This document shows, piece by piece, positions 44,617 to 56,091 of a stretch of DNA of 64,000 nucleotides. A program made the translations under genes and the position numbers. Source of the DNA: Rallus limicola (Eukaryota; Chordata; Aves; Gruiformes; Rallidae); NCBI GenBank assembly GCA_022605955.1, contig JAKCOZ010000018.1:1310001-1374000 (forward strand), written 5' to 3'. Within the stretch, counting starts at the first letter, position 1, and each line of letters begins with the position of its first letter. Under the pieces are notes generated by a model. That model had not been told where the DNA came from. It worked only from the letters and a program-made list of their open reading frames with translations, and made no database searches.

Positions 44617-46149
44617 TGATGGGACATCACTGTCCCATCCCTGCCAACCTGCTCCCTCCTCTAAACAGCTGCTTGCTTTTTACTCCAGCTGCCCAGCAAA
44701 TCATACGGCGAGCCTTGTTTGCTGTGTTTGCCCTGGTGAAGCCACAGATAAGCCTAAGGTCGGGCAGTGCTGGGGAGGTGGAGAGGCAGCGTGGATGCCG
44801 GAGCCGGCCCCATCCGCTCCTTCCCGCAGTGCCGTGCTGCGCAGGCAGCCCTCCCCAGCGCAGAGCCCTCGATGTTAAATTCATGCTGCATGCCGTACAA
44901 TAAATGGAGCTGTGGAGACAATAGCAACCCTGGTACATTCAGTACATAAATAACTTTACAGTATCAGTGTTGTGGAGGGGGAATCTCTGTCGTTTCGCTG
45001 CGGTACTTTTCCATCCGCGCCGCACGCCCTGCGTTCCGTGGCTGGGCAGGAGGGATACGCAGGTAGGAGCATCGCTGGGCTCGCCTAATGTCTGTGGGCA
45101 GCCAGGAAGATACAGGTTCATCTTCTGCTGACTTCATCTGACCTGTTGTGTTCGGGTTTGCACCAGGTTAATTTTGCCTATTGCCCTGTAATGACATGGA
45201 AGAAGCCCTCACCCTGCCAGTGAGAGGGGTTTGGGGCTTTAGCGAGTCCCTGACTTCCAGCAGCAAATATTCTAGTTTTCCTTTTAATTTCATCGGGAAA
45301 CCTTTGCTCTGGAAGATCTGAGTGACAGCGTGAAAGACGAGAAGCCGCCTGGGAGGGATCTGAACCCACACGGACAAAGCCCAAGAGAAGCCTCTCCTCC
45401 CATCCGCCTTCTTCCTGTGCTCTCACCAGCCTGCTCCTGGGGGCTTGGAGTCAAGAACACCCCAAAACCCCCCTGTCCTCATCCCATCCCCTTCTCCCAA
45501 CCTCCTCGCAGTGAGGGCAGGCTCAAAGTAGTGCTCCTAAAGCCATTAGTCGTGTGGGGAACATCACCCTGCAGCCGGATTCATCCCTCCTCTGCAAATA
45601 ACTGCTTCCTGCAGCCGAGGCTGGAGGATTATTTATATCTGGCATAAATCGTCCCCAGCAGGAGAGTGACGGGAGGCCACGACTCTCTGGAGAACACCTC
45701 GGCACGGGGGACGTCACCTTCCGTGGGGAGATGCAATGGGGTGGCTCTGGGCTAGAAACCCCCTGGGACAATCCTTGAGTCAGGGTCTTGGGCGCTGGTG
45801 CTGAGCCTGCCTGGGATTGATGCTCTGAAGGAAAAGCCTCTCATGCTGCTAGGCTTCCCCAAGCTCCAAACCCCAGCCCAAGGTGGGTTTGGGGGCAGGC
45901 AGTGCTTAGCCCTGCCTGGGCTCGGGGGGGTGTTAGCATGCTGAAGGATCCCTCCCAGGCCAGCGCTGCTGTTCAGGGGCTGTTTAGGGGCTGCTGCTGC
46001 GGTTTGGAGTCAGTGTCACTTCTCAGAGCCGGGAGTTGCAGCCCCATGGGTCTCTCAGCACCCAAATGTGTGGCTCTTTGGGCCTCACAGGAGCTGGGGC
46101 TGTTACGCCAGCTGGGGAGGGGTCCAGTGGGACCATATTTAACAGCTAG
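44617..46149. other. Unique sequence; CpG-rich patch 44755-45090
   Basis: About 23 CpG lie in two groups within 44755-45090, more than in the flanks, with an AT-rich gap between them. Nothing else is recognised. Confidence 0.4.
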
Positions 46150-46420
46150 AAATTACCTCCCTTCCCTGTAAACGTTGTGCATGCAGCTTTTATACAGCAG
46201 AGCTGCCCACAAATTAAAAAAAATACTAAAGTGTGAGAAAAGGGATAAATATTTAACGGGTAAGGAGCCCATTTAGCCTCTCACAAACATCTATATCCTG
46301 GAGCAGTTTCTCGGCGAGCAATTTGTGTTTCATTATGAGGAGAGTGGACATGTGCTAGCAAAATCCATCCTTTGTTTATACCTCCAGTGACCAAGGCACT
46401 AAGCAGCCTCCCTATCTTTT
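46150..46420. other. AT-rich block, candidate conserved noncoding element
   Basis: Complex AT-rich sequence (aaattaaaaaaaatactaaa, ataaatatttaacggg) lies between GC-rich flanks, with no repeat match. An enhancer is possible, from composition only. Confidence 0.25.
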
Positions 46421-47329
46421 TACAGCAGCCTCCCAGCAAATCAACCCACTCCATGGCCCATTAAAGCCTTTAATCAGCCACCTCGGTGCCTCGCAGCAGC
46501 CGAAATGCAAACAAACCCCATCACGGCAGGGTTAGGAGGACCCAGGGCTGGGCTTGTGTGAGAGAATCCTGCTCCTGGTGCGGCTTTGGTGTCATGGGGG
46601 TCCCAGCAGGGTCTCAGTGTCCCCAGGTGCTGCCTTGTCTCTGCGTGTGGGGATGAAGATGCTCCCCAAGCGCTCAGACAGTGAGGCTGGAGGGCACGTC
46701 CTCTCTGGAGCTGCACTGGGACCAAGTAGGGAGGGGGCCATGGACACACTTCTTCCCCCCCAGGAGCAAACCTCATGGTATGGGGCTTGGGCAAGTCCCA
46801 ATCGATGGCAATGGGAAGTGACAGAGAGCGGGCAGGAGCAGGCAGCTTCACAGGCTGTATCCCACACGGGTTGGATCTGCCCTTCTCCTGGCTTCCTGAT
46901 GGAAAGGGTCAGGCTGGCAGGGGTGGGACCCACCCGGGTGGGACCCACCCGGGGTGGGACCCACCCAGCCCAAATCCTGCCCAAGCCCCAACAAGTACGG
47001 AGGAAGTGGGAGCATGACCCTGCTTATCTCCTGCACGAGGACTGGAGAGGCGGGAGCAGTGGTGTGGCTGGTCACCAACCCAACTGGCTGGACCTGTCCC
47101 CAGCCAACCACGCCAGCAGTGTAGCCGGTGAGCAGGTAAAAGCTCACACCAATGCTTTACACTGCGCTTCCTCCTGGAGCCCAGACCCTCTGCCCCAAAC
47201 CAGCGGTCTGGTTGGAGCCTGTGGTACAAGGACTGACAGCGTGCTGATGGCACAGACCCCACGTGCAGCAACAGAGCCGAGGAGGGGATGTCTGGCTTTA
47301 ACCAGCCCTCCACACCAAAGGATTAACAG
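46421..47329. other. Unique sequence around the 15-bp tandem repeat
   Basis: The 272-codon plus-strand frame at 46554-47372 passes through the tandem repeat at 46921-46966 and shows no domain. It is judged a chance frame in GC-rich DNA. Confidence 0.4.
46921..46966 (+). repeat. Three tandem 15-bp units, each an inverted repeat
   Basis: The unit GGGTGGGACCCACCC occurs at 46921-46935, 46936-46950 and 46952-46966, with one extra G between the second and third. Each unit is a perfect inverted repeat (GGGTGGG, A, CCCACCC), so single strands could form three small hairpins. The copies are identical. Function is unknown. Confidence 0.95.
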
Positions 47330-47540
47330 CAGCAATCTTGTTTCCAGCCAACCTCCAGATGATACAATGTAATAAGACATATAACAGCCTCTTGGAAAAA
47401 AGGAAGTTATAGTTCCCACAGCAACCGTAACTCAGCCGTATCACATATATATATATATTAAGGCATAAATTTAACAACATATATTTTAATGCAAAATACC
47501 AGCAATGCACATGGGGACAAATAACAGTGGTTGAGGGATC
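47330..47540. other. AT-rich block with a short AT microsatellite
   Basis: The block is AT-rich, with an alternating AT run at about 47444-47459 followed by taaggcataaatttaacaac. No repeat family is recognised. It could be regulatory or simply AT-rich. Confidence 0.3.
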
Positions 47541-48934
47541 CATAATGTTTGGCTCTTCCTGCTGCTGGAATCTCACAGTGAGGAAGATGAAGCCAGGTTG
47601 CAGAAGCTCTTCCTCCCACTCCCGCGTTTCGGCAAGGGGCAGGGACGGGTGTGGCCCTGCCTGTTTGCATGGACGCCCCTGTGTGTGGGTGGTCATCCAC
47701 GTGCACAGACGTGGCACGATGTATGGGGAAGCTGCAGAGTGTGATAGCCCCTCTCGCGGGGCACCCACAAACGCGCTCGGATGCGGCAGGGATTTCTCCT
47801 ATTGCCCATCAGGCTGAATACAGAATGAGATCCTTTCAACAGATTGCTGGGGTTTTTTTCCCAACTATCTGGCAGAATGGCACAACAGGGATATAATTCT
47901 CTATTACATTTTATGAAATGGCTCAAACCCATGTCGTTTCAGCTCATTTTGCCAGCCATCTTCTGGACGCCAGCAGCAAAGCATGCGCGGTGCTGTCCCT
48001 GCTCATGCCACGCCGTTTGCCTCTGACGACTTGCAGGGGATAATTGCAGCTGCAGGAACAGAAAACGCTGCGCAGGGAAGAGCTGAGCTGGTCACTGCCC
48101 CTCATGGGGGTCCCATGCAAATGGGGGTCCCCTGCTCTGGTGCCTGGCAGACAGGAGTGGTGCGGCCAAGCGGGACATGTCCTGCCCACCACATCACTCC
48201 CAGCCACCCCAAAGCCATCCTGGGGGAAGCAATTCCAGCTGGGGATGGATGATCTGAGCGTCATGTCCCTGATGCAGCACAGTTGTGCCCAGGCCTCCTG
48301 CTGCTGGAGGGAGGGGGTGCTAAGGAGAGGTGGGTGCTAAGGGGTGGGACCAGCCTCACTTAGTTTAGGAGATGCATTTAAGCTGAGCTCCTGGCCTGAG
48401 CTGGCTTTGCCCTGCCTCACCAGCACTGCTTTGTGGGTGTTGTCACCTGGCTTGGCTTCTCTCCTGTTGGTGTTCCTGGGCTGTGGCTGGTGCTGTTGGT
48501 GGGCTGGCTCTGCTCACCTCCAACAGGTACCGTGACTCTTCACCACTTGGGGGGGAGGGCTGCTGCTTGGGTGGGGTGTCCCTGAACCAGGGAGGTGCCT
48601 GCATCCTCTGTCTGTGGTTTAAGCACCTATGCTTGCACTGAGATTAGTTTGCTTAATTGCATTGTCCCCTAGATTGCTGCTGTGGGCTTGGATGCATTGT
48701 GTTCCTGCCCCTGGGATCATCAGGGAGGCAGAGCTGGGACCCATGCCAGTCTGCCCCTTGCACAGCCTGGGTGCTTGGAGAGGAATATCTGTATGTGTGT
48801 GTGCTGTTTACAGAGCCCACCCAGCTAATCTCATTATCTAGCAGGGCTTTGGGATGTCCTTTCAGCAGGGATTTGTGGAGTTTGCTACAGTTATTTCCTA
48901 AGAATGCATTACCCAGGGTTTCAGATGAATAATG
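47541..48934. other. Unique sequence, no gene recognised
   Basis: Short duplicated words occur at about 48105-48130 (atgggggtccc) and 48315-48345 (gggtgctaagg). Nothing else is seen. Confidence 0.4.
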
Positions 48935-49051
48935 TAGGTCCTTGTTCAGCAAGTTACTTACAAATGTCGAGCCTTAAACTGCCGGAGTCAATGGATCTAC
49001 TTGTGTACTTAAAGTTAGGCACAGGCTTAAGTGCGCCCGTAAATCAGGGCC
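48935..49051. repeat. Ancient palindromic amniote repeat (MITE-like)
   Basis: The right half (acttaaagttaggcaca, ggcttaagtgc, aaatcagggcc) closely resembles an old palindromic repeat of turtles, crocodilians and birds (gcttaaagttaagcacatgc, ttaagtgctttgctg, atcggggcc). The left half (ggtccttgttcagcaa, gttacttac, gagtcaatgg) fits its inverted other half. The two arms are diverged inverted repeats around the word gagtcaatggat. This structure suggests a small nonautonomous DNA transposon. The family assignment is from memory. Confidence 0.55.
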
Positions 49052-50497
49052 TTATAGCCTAATCTGGCACTCCTAATAAGGGCTGCTGGTATAAATAGCA
49101 AAGCATATTGACCCAAGGGTATGTTTGCCTGGGTCAGTGCTGCATCCTGCATGACAAACAGCAATGAAACCAAAATGTCCATTTGGCTCAGCTCCAGGTA
49201 TCCCTGGTGGGTATGTAGCACCACCCCCCCTTCCAAAACTCAGACATGTGGATGCTTCTGGTCACAGGCCTGTGCTCTGCAGTCTGGGGGTGGGGGGGGG
49301 GGATTAACTTCAAGCACCCGCTGTCAGGAGGTGATGGGGAGGGGCATGGAGTGGCCTGCCAGGAGAAGCGAGTTGACCTACGGGTTTGCTGCAGCTGGGA
49401 AGGGTATGGGAATGGGAACACCCGAGCTGGTGCTGCCTGGGGCTGGCTCCCCCAAAAGATCTGTGTGCTGCTGTTCCTCTGCCGTGGGACTGGATGGGTT
49501 TGGTGCTGCAGAGCCCTTCGGCAACACTCAAAGGAGTAAAATCCCAGCTCTGCAAAACCCCAAGGTGAAGGAGGAGGGTGCCCTGGCAGGTGGGTGCCCC
49601 TGACTGCTGCTGGCGCTGGGGCAGAGGATTGACGGGCTCACTCTGTGTGCAGAGCATCCCAACTGCCCAGGCAGCTTTGCCCTGAAGGCTGAACTGGATA
49701 AATGGGAAGTGTGCTGGATCTCCCTTGATTGTCACTGCCTCTGTGCCCTCAGCAGAGCTGGGGCTGGGTGGGAACTGCTCCAGTCTTGTCAGAAGTGATT
49801 TTTTAAAAATTATTTTATTTTACTTTTTGGCTCATGTGTGTGCAGCACGTGTGCTGCCAGTGGGGTGGCACAGGCAGAGGGACCTTTCGGAGCAGGAGGG
49901 ACCTGTCTTAGAGCACAGCCCACGGGTACAGAGCAGAGGCGGTGTTTCAGCAGAGATCTAATTAGTGGTTCTAATTAGCTCTGATTTCCTCGTCACCTGC
50001 AGGTCTCTGCTCCTGCTCAGGCTCTGGTACAGAGCTAAAGCACAAAGGGGTACACATGGCTGGGGAATCCCCACAGTAACAGCACCCTGGGACACCACAG
50101 CCCCCTCACCTCTCCGTTTCCGTGTCCCCTGCTCACCCAGCCACAGGGATGCCGGCAGGCACAGGGGAGCTGGCAGTGAGGGAGAGGAGTGCTAATTAAA
50201 CTCTTCTCTAACCTCTGCTGTGCGTTGGCTGTCAGGGAGCTACTCCAAGGGGAATAAAGAGTCACGGTAGAGTAGAAAAATGAGGGCACGGGGTAGAGGG
50301 GCAATAAGGCGTAAAATCACAGCTGGGCAAAAAGAGGATGGAAAAAGCTGCAAGCTGTGAGCGTGGCTCTCTGTTTTCTTTCTTCCCTGAGTAGCCCTGG
50401 GAAGTGATGCTCCTGGGTCCCAGCAGCCTGTCCTGCCTAGCACAGCTTGTCCTGTACAAAGAGCAAGAACTGAAGTGATGTCTCTATCTCAGACCAA
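49052..50497. other. Unique sequence, no gene recognised
   Basis: A G-rich tract lies at 49286-49302. An AT-rich stretch lies at about 49797-49830. Nothing else is seen. Confidence 0.4.
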
Positions 50498-50894
50498 GCA
50501 ACCAGGCTGGAGAGCAGCAAACCTTCTGAGGAGCAGCTGAGGGAGCTAGGAGTGTTCAGCAGGGAGAAGAGGAGGCTGAGGGGAGACCTTATCACTGCCT
50601 ACACTGACCTGCCAGGAGGGTGTAGAGAGGTGGGGGTTGGTCTCTTTGCCCAAGTGACAGATGATGGGCTCAAGCTGTGCCAGGGCAGGGTCAGATCAGA
50701 CATTAGGGAAAAGTTCTTTCCCCAGAAGGGCTGTGGGGCCCTGACATAGGCTGCCCAGGGAGGGGCTGAGTCCCCGCCCCTGGGTGTGTTTAACAGATGG
50801 GTAGATGAGGTGTACAGGTGTGTGGGCTAGCACTGGACAGGAACAGTTGGACTCAATGATCTTAAAAGTCTTTTCCCACCTGGGTATTCTGTGA
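50498..50894 (+). mobile_element. CR1 LINE, 5'-truncated, forward
   Basis: The copy is about 400 bp. It begins near ggctggagagcagcaaacct and contains tgaggggagaccttatcact, gttctttccccagaagggc and ggctgcccagggaggggctg. It ends with ggactcaatgatcttaaaag and a degraded terminus (tattctgtgacc). It is the same subfamily and orientation as the copy at 53340-53993, sharing the distinctive gtgtgtttaacagatgggta. Confidence 0.94.
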
Positions 50895-53339
50895 CCTGTT
50901 GGGAAGTGGCTGGGATAAGCACTGTGGTGGTTGGGATGCCCTCTGGACAAAGTAGAGCAGGAGAAAGTAAAACCAAGCTTAATGCATATAAACCCACAGT
51001 TATCGTGGTGAGGAGGGAGAGTCTGTGCCCCCATGGAGAGGTGGGTGGGCTCTGGCCACAGGACTGAGAGCCTGTGGGCACAAGTCTTCATTCCTGTTGT
51101 CCCCTTCCTTGCTCTCTGGAGAGGCTCGTGCTTCCTGTGATTGCTTGGACAAAGTCTTGTGAGCCAGCCAGCATCTTTCCTCTTGTCTCTTGCAATTACT
51201 GTCCCAGCGTTCTCCTTGAGAGAGACCATCTGCTACTCCTCCATCACCAGTCATCTTCCCATCTCCCTGTTGTAGCCCTTTCCCAGGAGAACATGGCTAA
51301 TTGTGCTGATGGTGCATCTCCTGAGGTCCCACACTGCTCATTATGCTCAATCAGATCAAAGGCAGCTGCTTCATCGGCCGATGCACCAGACATGTTGCTT
51401 GGAGGGCTGTTCTGGCCACCCCCTGACCTCAGACAGGGCACACAGGCCAAAAATGACAAACTGGAAGGCCAGGCTGGTGCTCCTTGCTGGGGGCAAGGGG
51501 CACTGGTGACTGTGGAGACTCTGGCTGTGTCTCTGTGCCTCACATGACTGCTAAGCAGACTGAAGCTGCTGCGGGGGTAGGGAAACCCCAGGACTTCTTG
51601 GAAGTCAGCTGAGGGTGGGATGTCCCAGGTGAGGCAGGGTGGGGATGAAGATGGGCAGCTTGTGGCTGGCTGGGAGTGCTGGGGAGACGCTATGCACTGC
51701 TTGAGGGCACAACAGCTGAAACAAGAGGCTCTGGGGTCAGAAACAAGCTGCATGTTGAGAGCTTTGGGGCTGGAGTTGGCACACCAGCAGTGGCGCGGGC
51801 AGGAAGCGGCCCAGCTTTCAGCTGCACCACGGTGCCCGTGCTATTAAGCTTTTGCTTTTCATCAACAGCAGAGGAGTCTCTGGGGGCCTGTTCCCTGGCT
51901 GCAGGATACCAGAAACTTCCCTTGAAGTCGACAGAAGTTACTTGTACCCTTGGGCAGAAGAGCACAGTCCTGGGAAGTTGAGGGAGCTGTGATTTATGCT
52001 GCGTGTCACAGCCTCAGCTGAAGCTAGTGCCTGCCTCTTGGTATAATTCCAAACTAAATGTACATTTATGTAAAAAATACAGGAAACCCATCACATTTTA
52101 TTAGGGGAGGGCATGCAGTAAATTTTTACATGGAAGCTTCCAGCAGCCAAAGATGAAAAGCATCTTCAGGAAAACCACTGCCATGGAGATCAGCTTTCAT
52201 CCCACCATATCAGGTGGCTCATTTGTTTTTCTAAGGAAGATCCTTAGAGCTTTAACTGATCTGTATAGGGTAAATCACCTTCTTTTCTTTTGGTGGCTCT
52301 AGTGCTGGCCAAGCTTTGAGCCACCACGGAGCAGGGGGAGTAGGGGGGACAGTCCTGGGGAGGCACTGAGGCCATTGAAGCTTGCCTTGCCCCACAGCCC
52401 TGTTCCCAGCCTGTCCTTGGAACCAGGTGAGAGCCCTTGTTGTTTATTCATGCTGGCAAACATCCTCCTAAAAGCCCCCATAAAACTGATTTTCTGTCTG
52501 TTAATCAAAATTATTGTCTATGAAAATATATGTGTGCCTCCTCCAGAATTGATCCCACAGCTTTAGCTGTGGATTTATATCCCTGTGTCCATGGATGAGT
52601 CAGGTACCTCCTGCAAGTCTCCTCTGTCCAGCTTTCCCATGGCTTTTCATTAGTTCCACGTGCTGACAACCCTCTGGGCTGGGAAACCCAGCTCCTGGCT
52701 GTTGCTCCTGTGTTCTCCCCCAAGCCCTGCTGCCTTCGCTTCGTTTGCTTCCATCCAACAGCTCCTGCTGCTCTCCCCTCGTGAAAGCGTCTGCTTGCCC
52801 ATCTGCAAGGCTTTGAGATGGGCTTCCCGGGCTCTGAACAGCCCTTCTGCTCCAGCTCCTGTTCTCTCCTCCCAAATCCCACCCTGTGACTTTGTAAGGT
52901 GATGAGATGCTGTGAAATTCTTTTAAAGACAGACAAACACACGTGATCAGAAATTCCTAAACCAGTCCAAGGCTGGAGGTGAAGTCCCCACCTGAAGTCA
53001 CAGAAGACTCTTCAGTGCTGCAGTTCAGGTTTAAAACTGCTTCAGCGTGGGGGCTTCAGTGTTTACAGGCTACGAGGCTCACTGTGCAAAGGAAGAAATA
53101 AATGGTTGAGGCAGCAGGGGATGGGTGATTTTGCAGCCATTTGTCCCTCTAGCAGTGATTCAAGGACATCTTGCACCACCTGGACTCGAGCAGCTTGGCC
53201 AGGGCAGGAGCTGAGGGACCTTCTGCAGCAAGACAGTGCACCAAGGGGACATGCCTGCAGCAGGGACCCACCTCAGTGCAAGGAAAACCTTGTTAATGAG
53301 CCCCAAAACCTCCAGCCCAGCCCAGGGTGGCTTTTGGCT
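50895..53339. other. Unique sequence, no gene recognised
   Basis: AT-rich patches occur at about 52040-52140 and 52460-52530. Open frames up to 177 codons have no domain. No other transposon is recognised. Confidence 0.4.
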
Positions 53340-53993
53340 AGACAGCTGTCAGGCAGAGAGTGACCTGGGGGTGTTGGGTGACTGCTGACTGAACAGGAGC
53401 CAGCAGTGTGCCCAGGTGGCCAAGAAGACCAATGGTGGCTTGTATCAGACACAGTGTGGCCAGTGGGACCAGAGGAGGGATTGTGCCCCTGTACTGGGCA
53501 CTGGTGAGGCTGCACCTTGAGTAGCTGGGTTCAGTTTTTAGGCCCCTCACTATAAGACATTGAGGTCCTGGAGTGAGTACAGAGAAGGACAGCCAGGCTG
53601 GGGAAGGGGCTGGAGAGCAGCAAACCTTCTAAGGAGCAGCTGAGGGAGCTGGGGGTGTTCAGCCTGAGAAGAGGAGGCTGAGGGGAGACCTTATCACTGC
53701 CTACAGTGACCTCACAGGAGGGTGCAGAGAGGTGGGGGTTGGTCTCTTCGCCCAAGTGATAGGGGATGGGACAAGGGGGATGGGCTCAAGCTGTGCCAGG
53801 GCAGGGTTAGATTGGAAAGTTCTTCCCCAAAAGGGTTATCAGGCACAGGCTGCCCAGGGAGGGGCTGAGTCCCTGCCCCTGGGTGTGTTTAACAGATGGG
53901 TAGATGAGGTGCTCAGGGACATGGGTTACACAGGACAGGAATGGCTGGACTCAATGATGGTCTTTTCCCACCTGGGGATTCTGGGGTTCTGTG
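53340..53993 (+). mobile_element. CR1 LINE, 5'-truncated, forward
   Basis: The copy is about 650 bp. It begins near cagagagtgacctgggggtg and contains gagccagcagtgtgcccagg, ttgtgcccctgtactgggca and tgaggggagaccttatcact. It ends with ggctggactcaatgatg and a degraded terminus. Small deletions relative to the copy at 50498-50894 include part of gatcttaaaag and of the cattaggg block. It is inactive. Confidence 0.95.
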
Positions 53994-55964
53994 CAGGCAC
54001 TGCATCTCCAACAACACAGGGCCACTTGCAGGAGCCACCCCTGCAGGGAGCAGGACCTGCAAACCTCTGTGATACCTCTGTTATCTCCCATATACCTGTT
54101 CCCAGTGTGTCAGGGCTAATTCCCATGAAATTTTGTAACCAGATTGGTTTTCACAAATGAGGAGCATTTAAAACCATCATAGTGACTGCAGTGAGAGGAA
54201 CCTGAGCTTAGCCAGGGCTGTGTGGACAGTAAATAAAGGTGTGTGGTGGCTTTGCTTGCACACACACACTGCATTTTTAAAAAATGAGTAATCCACAGAA
54301 AATGAGATTTCTCCCTGTGTCAGAAGGGCTTGGGAAATTTGTGAAATTCTCAGTGTTTTCTATGAAGTGTTTCTCACCCTCTTTTTTTTTTTTTTTTGTG
54401 AAAGAAAGCTGGCAGGGGAGAGAGGCTTGCCTGGTCCTAAATTAGTAGGCAAATTAGGGAGGATGTAGAGTCTGGCTTCTTCCCCTTGCTGTGCTGAACC
54501 CAAATATAAAATATTTGGGGGTGGTGGTGCTGCAGTTGTGCTCCAGGAGGGGAGAATTGGGAGCCAGGTGTAGGGGTGGGCCTGGCAGAGCAGCAAACCC
54601 TCTGTGCCTCCATCACATCGCTTGGGCCCCCACCCTGCATTTGTAACGAGGAACAGCCACGCGTCGCTGTGCCATTAGCTGCTGAAGTGCTGACTGATGG
54701 AGCCCGGGAGCACGTACCAAGGGCAGGATCATTTCATACGTGGCCTGGATCCTGTATTTTTCTGCTGGCTTTTGCTCCCAGGCTCCCTGACCCTTGGCCT
54801 GGCTGTGAGCAGCGTGGCTTTGGCAGCCTTTGCCCTCCAAACGTGCTCCCGGGTTCCATGTCGTGTGGACGCCGGTGCTGCCCGTTGCAGGGCTCTGTTA
54901 TCCAGCCTTTTTAACTTCTCATTAAAAAGGGGGAGGAGGCTGGGAAAAGGAACCTCAATTAAGAGAGGTGAAAGTTAAAACATCAAGAAGAGCTTTTAAT
55001 TGAAGAACAGCCCTGCAGGGAAATGCAAAGGCAAGCCGCTTGTTTGGCAGTTTTACAGATGGTGATAATGTCACACTTTTTGGAGAGAGGGGAGAAGAAA
55101 GGAAACGAGAGAGCTCGCTGGGGTGGCCGGGAGCTTTGAAGAAGTAGGACGTGCACAAAAGGCAGGAGAGGGAAGGGAGAAAGCGCCGCTGCGTGTTGGC
55201 TGCGGGCTCCCCATCGCAGCTTGCCTCCTGGGACCCCCACCTCCGTCCCTCCAGCCACACCTTGGGGTGCAGCGATGTCCCTCAGGGCCACTGGCTCAGC
55301 TGGCACATAACAAAGCCCCACTCGCCCTGCTGAGCGTGTGCGACTCCCCAGGCTATGGAAAAGTTTCCTCTAATTAACTCCAAATGTTAAAAAAATTAGT
55401 TTTCTATTAATCAGGCTGGGGGTCTTGCATGTGGCATTGGCTGCTCTGCCATGCCTGCCCAGATCCCACCACGGCAGCTGGGACCCAAGGGAGCAGGACT
55501 GCTGCTACAGCCCTACAGCTCTGCTCTTCCCCATTTTCACTGGACTTCTGTTTTTCCCCTCTTCCCTCACCCTTATAATTCCAGCTGCTTTGCTTGGTCA
55601 CCCTGTCCTGACCCTCACCCCAAGTGAGAATCCCCTTCCACATCCTTAGAGGAGCCACCTCCATAGCTTCTTCCCTGTTCCAGGGGGTGGGAATAACTCT
55701 GGTAAGTTGGGATTTTGCCATTGCTGGGGTTTGGTGAGCTTGTATTTTCACCTGAGAGGTTTCACCACTAAGAATTGCTGGTGGGTGCCCCACGGTCAAT
55801 CTCTGATGGCCAGGCTCCCTGGTTACACACTCGGAGATGGGGAGACCTTGCCCTTCTCAGGACAGACCCGTGATGCCTCTTGCCCTTAGCTCGTAGCCTC
55901 AGGTTGCTCTCCCATGAAGCAATCACTGTTTTCTTGTCTGTCTTGTCTTTTTTTTGGGCCACAG
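53994..55964. other. Unique sequence; poly-T tract 54382-54397
   Basis: A run of 16 T lies at 54382-54397. It is not followed by a recognisable retrocopy on either strand. Nothing else is seen. Confidence 0.4.
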
Positions 55965-56091
55965 CCTCCATGGTTGAATTTCTCTGGCTTCCAGCACACC
56001 AGCACCACCCAATCCCTGAACCCCTTGGCCATGCACAAGAGCACAAAGCCAGCACAGGCTCACTGGTGGAAAGCACCTTGAGGAGTGCAAG
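55965..56091 (+). other. Exon-like segment, 127 bp, one open frame
   Basis: The acceptor has a long pyrimidine tract ending ttttttttgggccacag at 55964. The donor is AAG/GTATGG at 56089-56097, reasonable but not ideal. One plus-strand frame (starting at the third base) is open throughout for about 42 codons. Its peptide is His/Pro-rich in the middle and not recognised. It could be an exon of an unseen transcript or chance. Confidence 0.2.

Noticed and set aside
46554..47372. 272-codon plus-strand open frame
   Set aside because: It runs through a simple tandem repeat and overlaps other frames; no domain, no splice context.
50921..51550. Block starting tgtggtggttgg considered as another LTR
   Set aside because: No matching CA end, TATA box or family landmarks could be identified.
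54382..54397. Poly-T run as a sign of a minus-strand processed pseudogene
   Set aside because: The adjoining sequence shows no open frame or known mRNA, and retrocopies are rare in birds.
55684..55701. 18-bp microexon-like segment between a pyrimidine-rich acceptor and GTAAGT
   Set aside because: Too short to support from sequence alone, although both splice motifs are good.
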